In this document: one piece after another, positions 63,129 to 64,000 of the stretch
How the letters are laid out: each line of letters opens with the position of its first letter
How positions within the stretch are numbered: position 1 is the stretch's first letter
Origin: Muribaculaceae bacterium
Lineage (GTDB): Bacteria; Bacteroidota; Bacteroidia; Bacteroidales; Muribaculaceae
DNA length: 64,000 bases
NCBI GenBank assembly: GCA_009775125.1
Contig: VSPD01000004.1
Coordinates: 61,773-125,772 of the forward strand
Direction: 5' to 3'
The notes under the pieces: generated by a model
Told to the model about the DNA's origin: nothing
Database searches by the model: none
The model's input: the letters and a program-made list of their open reading frames with translations, nothing else
Program-made: the position numbers and the translations under genes

Positions 63129-63160
63129 TTTGTGCGTATCGAAAAAAATTGCTTAATTTG
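63129..63160 (+). promoter_or_regulatory. Promoter of the rpmB operon
   Basis: TTTG at 63129-63132, a 20-base spacer, and TTAATTTG at 63153-63160 (one mismatch to TAnnTTTG). The leader to rpmB is about 115 bases. Confidence 0.6.
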
Positions 63161-63282
63161 CACTCTGTTTTATGGCCCGTCATAAAAAAGCGGCAAAATG
63201 ATGCAATTGCGCGCGATATGAGATGCGACGTGCGACCGTAAACAACCCTCAAATTACGAATAACAATAAACCAATAACAGCC

Positions 63283-63546
63283 ATGTCAAAAATTTGTCAA
63301 ATTACCGGCAAAAAAGCGATCGTAGGCAACAACGTATCTCACTCCAAACGCCGCACTAAACGCAAATTCAATGTCAACCTGTTCAATAAAAAATTCTATT
63401 GGGTTGAACAAGGCATTTGGATTCGCCTCACAATCTCTGCCGCCGGCCTCCGCACTATCAACAAAATCGGTCTCAACGCCGCCATGATGCAGGCTGCCGA
63501 AAAAGGCTTCCTCACCGACAACGACATCAAAATCATAGGATTCTAA
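63283..63546 (+). CDS. rpmB: 50S ribosomal protein bL28
   Basis: The product has 87 residues from MSKICQITGKKAIVGNNVSHSKRRTKRKF; an ATG 60 bases earlier adds an Asn-rich stretch not found in bL28. The GIWIRLTISAAGLRTINKIG segment is conserved. It is first in the order rpmB, rpmG, DUF4295, probable ftsY. Confidence 0.96.
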   Translation: MSKICQITGKKAIVGNNVSHSKRRTKRKFNVNLFNKKFYWVEQGIWIRLTISAAGLRTINKIGLNAAMMQAAEKGFLTDNDIKIIGF

Positions 63547-63587
63547 GCACGTATCCTTTAATTCAATCTATTTAATCGCACAAAACC

Positions 63588-63776
63588 ATGGCAAAAAAAG
63601 CAAAAGGCAATCGCGTGCAGGTAATCCTCGAATGCACCGAACACAAGCAGAGCGGCATGCCCGGCACTTCTCGCTACATCACCACCAAAAACCGCAAGAA
63701 CACCCCCGAACGTCTTGAGCTGATGAAATATAACCCCATCCTCAAACGCATGACACTCCACAAAGAAATCAAATAA
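63588..63776 (+). CDS. rpmG: 50S ribosomal protein bL33
   Basis: The product has 62 residues (VQVILECTEHK, YITTKNRKNTPERLELMKYNP). Only one Cys is present, so this is a zinc-free form. It lies 41 bases after rpmB. Confidence 0.96.
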   Translation: MAKKAKGNRVQVILECTEHKQSGMPGTSRYITTKNRKNTPERLELMKYNPILKRMTLHKEIK

Positions 63777-63790
63777 TACCACTCTGAGAT

Positions 63791-63940
63791 ATGGCAAAGA
63801 AAACAGTGGCCTCACTTCAGAAAGGTGAAGGCCGTACATACAGCAAAGTCATCAAAATGATGAAATCGCCCAAAACCGGCGCCTACGTCTTCAAAGAAGA
63901 CATGGTTCCCAACGACGCCGTTAAGGACGCCCTCAAATAA
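63791..63940 (+). CDS. DUF4295 small basic protein, probable Bacteroidetes ribosomal protein
   Basis: The product has 49 residues: MAKKTVASLQKGEGRTYSKV, then a Lys-rich loop and YVFKEDMVPNDAVKDALK. It begins 14 bases after rpmG. Position and basicity fit a ribosome component. I recall that a protein of this kind, found in the Flavobacterium ribosome structure and called bL38, may be the same family, but I cannot confirm that here. Confidence 0.8.
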   Translation: MAKKTVASLQKGEGRTYSKVIKMMKSPKTGAYVFKEDMVPNDAVKDALK

Positions 63941-63983
63941 GTTTCCCCCAATCCCAACCCATACCCCAGTCTCTTAAACACAA

Positions 63984-64000
63984 ATGACGCACCCGACGAA
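63984..64000 (+). CDS. First codons of a downstream gene, probably ftsY
   Basis: ATG at 63984 opens MTHPT before the window ends. The order rpmB-rpmG-DUF4295-ftsY is common in Bacteroidetes, so ftsY (SRP receptor) is expected; the sequence itself is too short to show this. Confidence 0.3.

Overview
The window looks like chromosomal DNA of a gut Bacteroidales, most probably a Muribaculaceae-type genome; the family placement is an inference. Supporting signs are a SusC/SusD polysaccharide locus, SprA, a fused nuoCD with no nuoEFG, a 49-residue Bacteroidetes-specific protein after rpmG, and many promoters of the Bacteroidetes form TTG-N19-20-TAnnTTTG. Most genes are GC-rich. A visibly A+T-richer island lies at about 50.1-54.6 kb. 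I found no tRNA, rRNA or CRISPR array.

Layout. 0-5 kb: the 3' part of sprA, a REP-associated transposase (RAYT) bracketed by an exact 24-bp repeat, and an AI-2E-type permease. 5-18.6 kb: a polysaccharide utilization locus read leftward (susC, susD, GH43-like, glycoamylase/GH144-like, GH3), with a divergent sensor-regulator gene split by an exact 11-bp tandem duplication. The enzyme set suggests beta-1,2-glucan as substrate. 18.8-30 kb: lptD, a four-helix/zinc-ribbon protein flanked by 10-bp-phased TCGA arrays, truA, speA, purB, a TPR protein, a MATE exporter and a HAD phosphatase. 29.9-32.3 kb: a dense cluster of REP-like palindromes, an OmpA protein and a small lipoprotein.

32.4-49.8 kb is a single leftward block of 18 respiratory genes. 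Complex I (nuoA, B, CD, H, then I-N) is interrupted between nuoH and nuoI by a complete F1Fo ATP synthase set (atpD, C, B, E, F, H, A, G). One strong promoter precedes nuoA, one terminator follows nuoN, and I see no terminator in between, so the proton pump and the proton-driven synthase may share a transcript.

50-54.6 kb is a low-GC island with a single-chain restriction-modification enzyme, whose C-terminal tail is cut by an in-frame stop, and a divergent Schlafen/AlbA_2-HATPase protein followed by an out-of-frame spare winged-helix tail. 54.7-62.4 kb carries trpB2 with a DUF1893 gene, gtrA, nth, a PAP2 phosphatase with an LTA-synthase-like sulfatase-fold enzyme, a YczE-type membrane protein, ribosomal bL31B and a WecG/TagA glycosyltransferase. 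62.4-63 kb holds a probable structured RNA with its own promoter and terminator. The window ends in rpmB-rpmG-DUF4295 and the first codons of what synteny suggests is ftsY.

Recurrent theme: intergenic spacers are filled with short tandem or palindromic repeats, and several of these run into the stop codon of the neighbouring gene.
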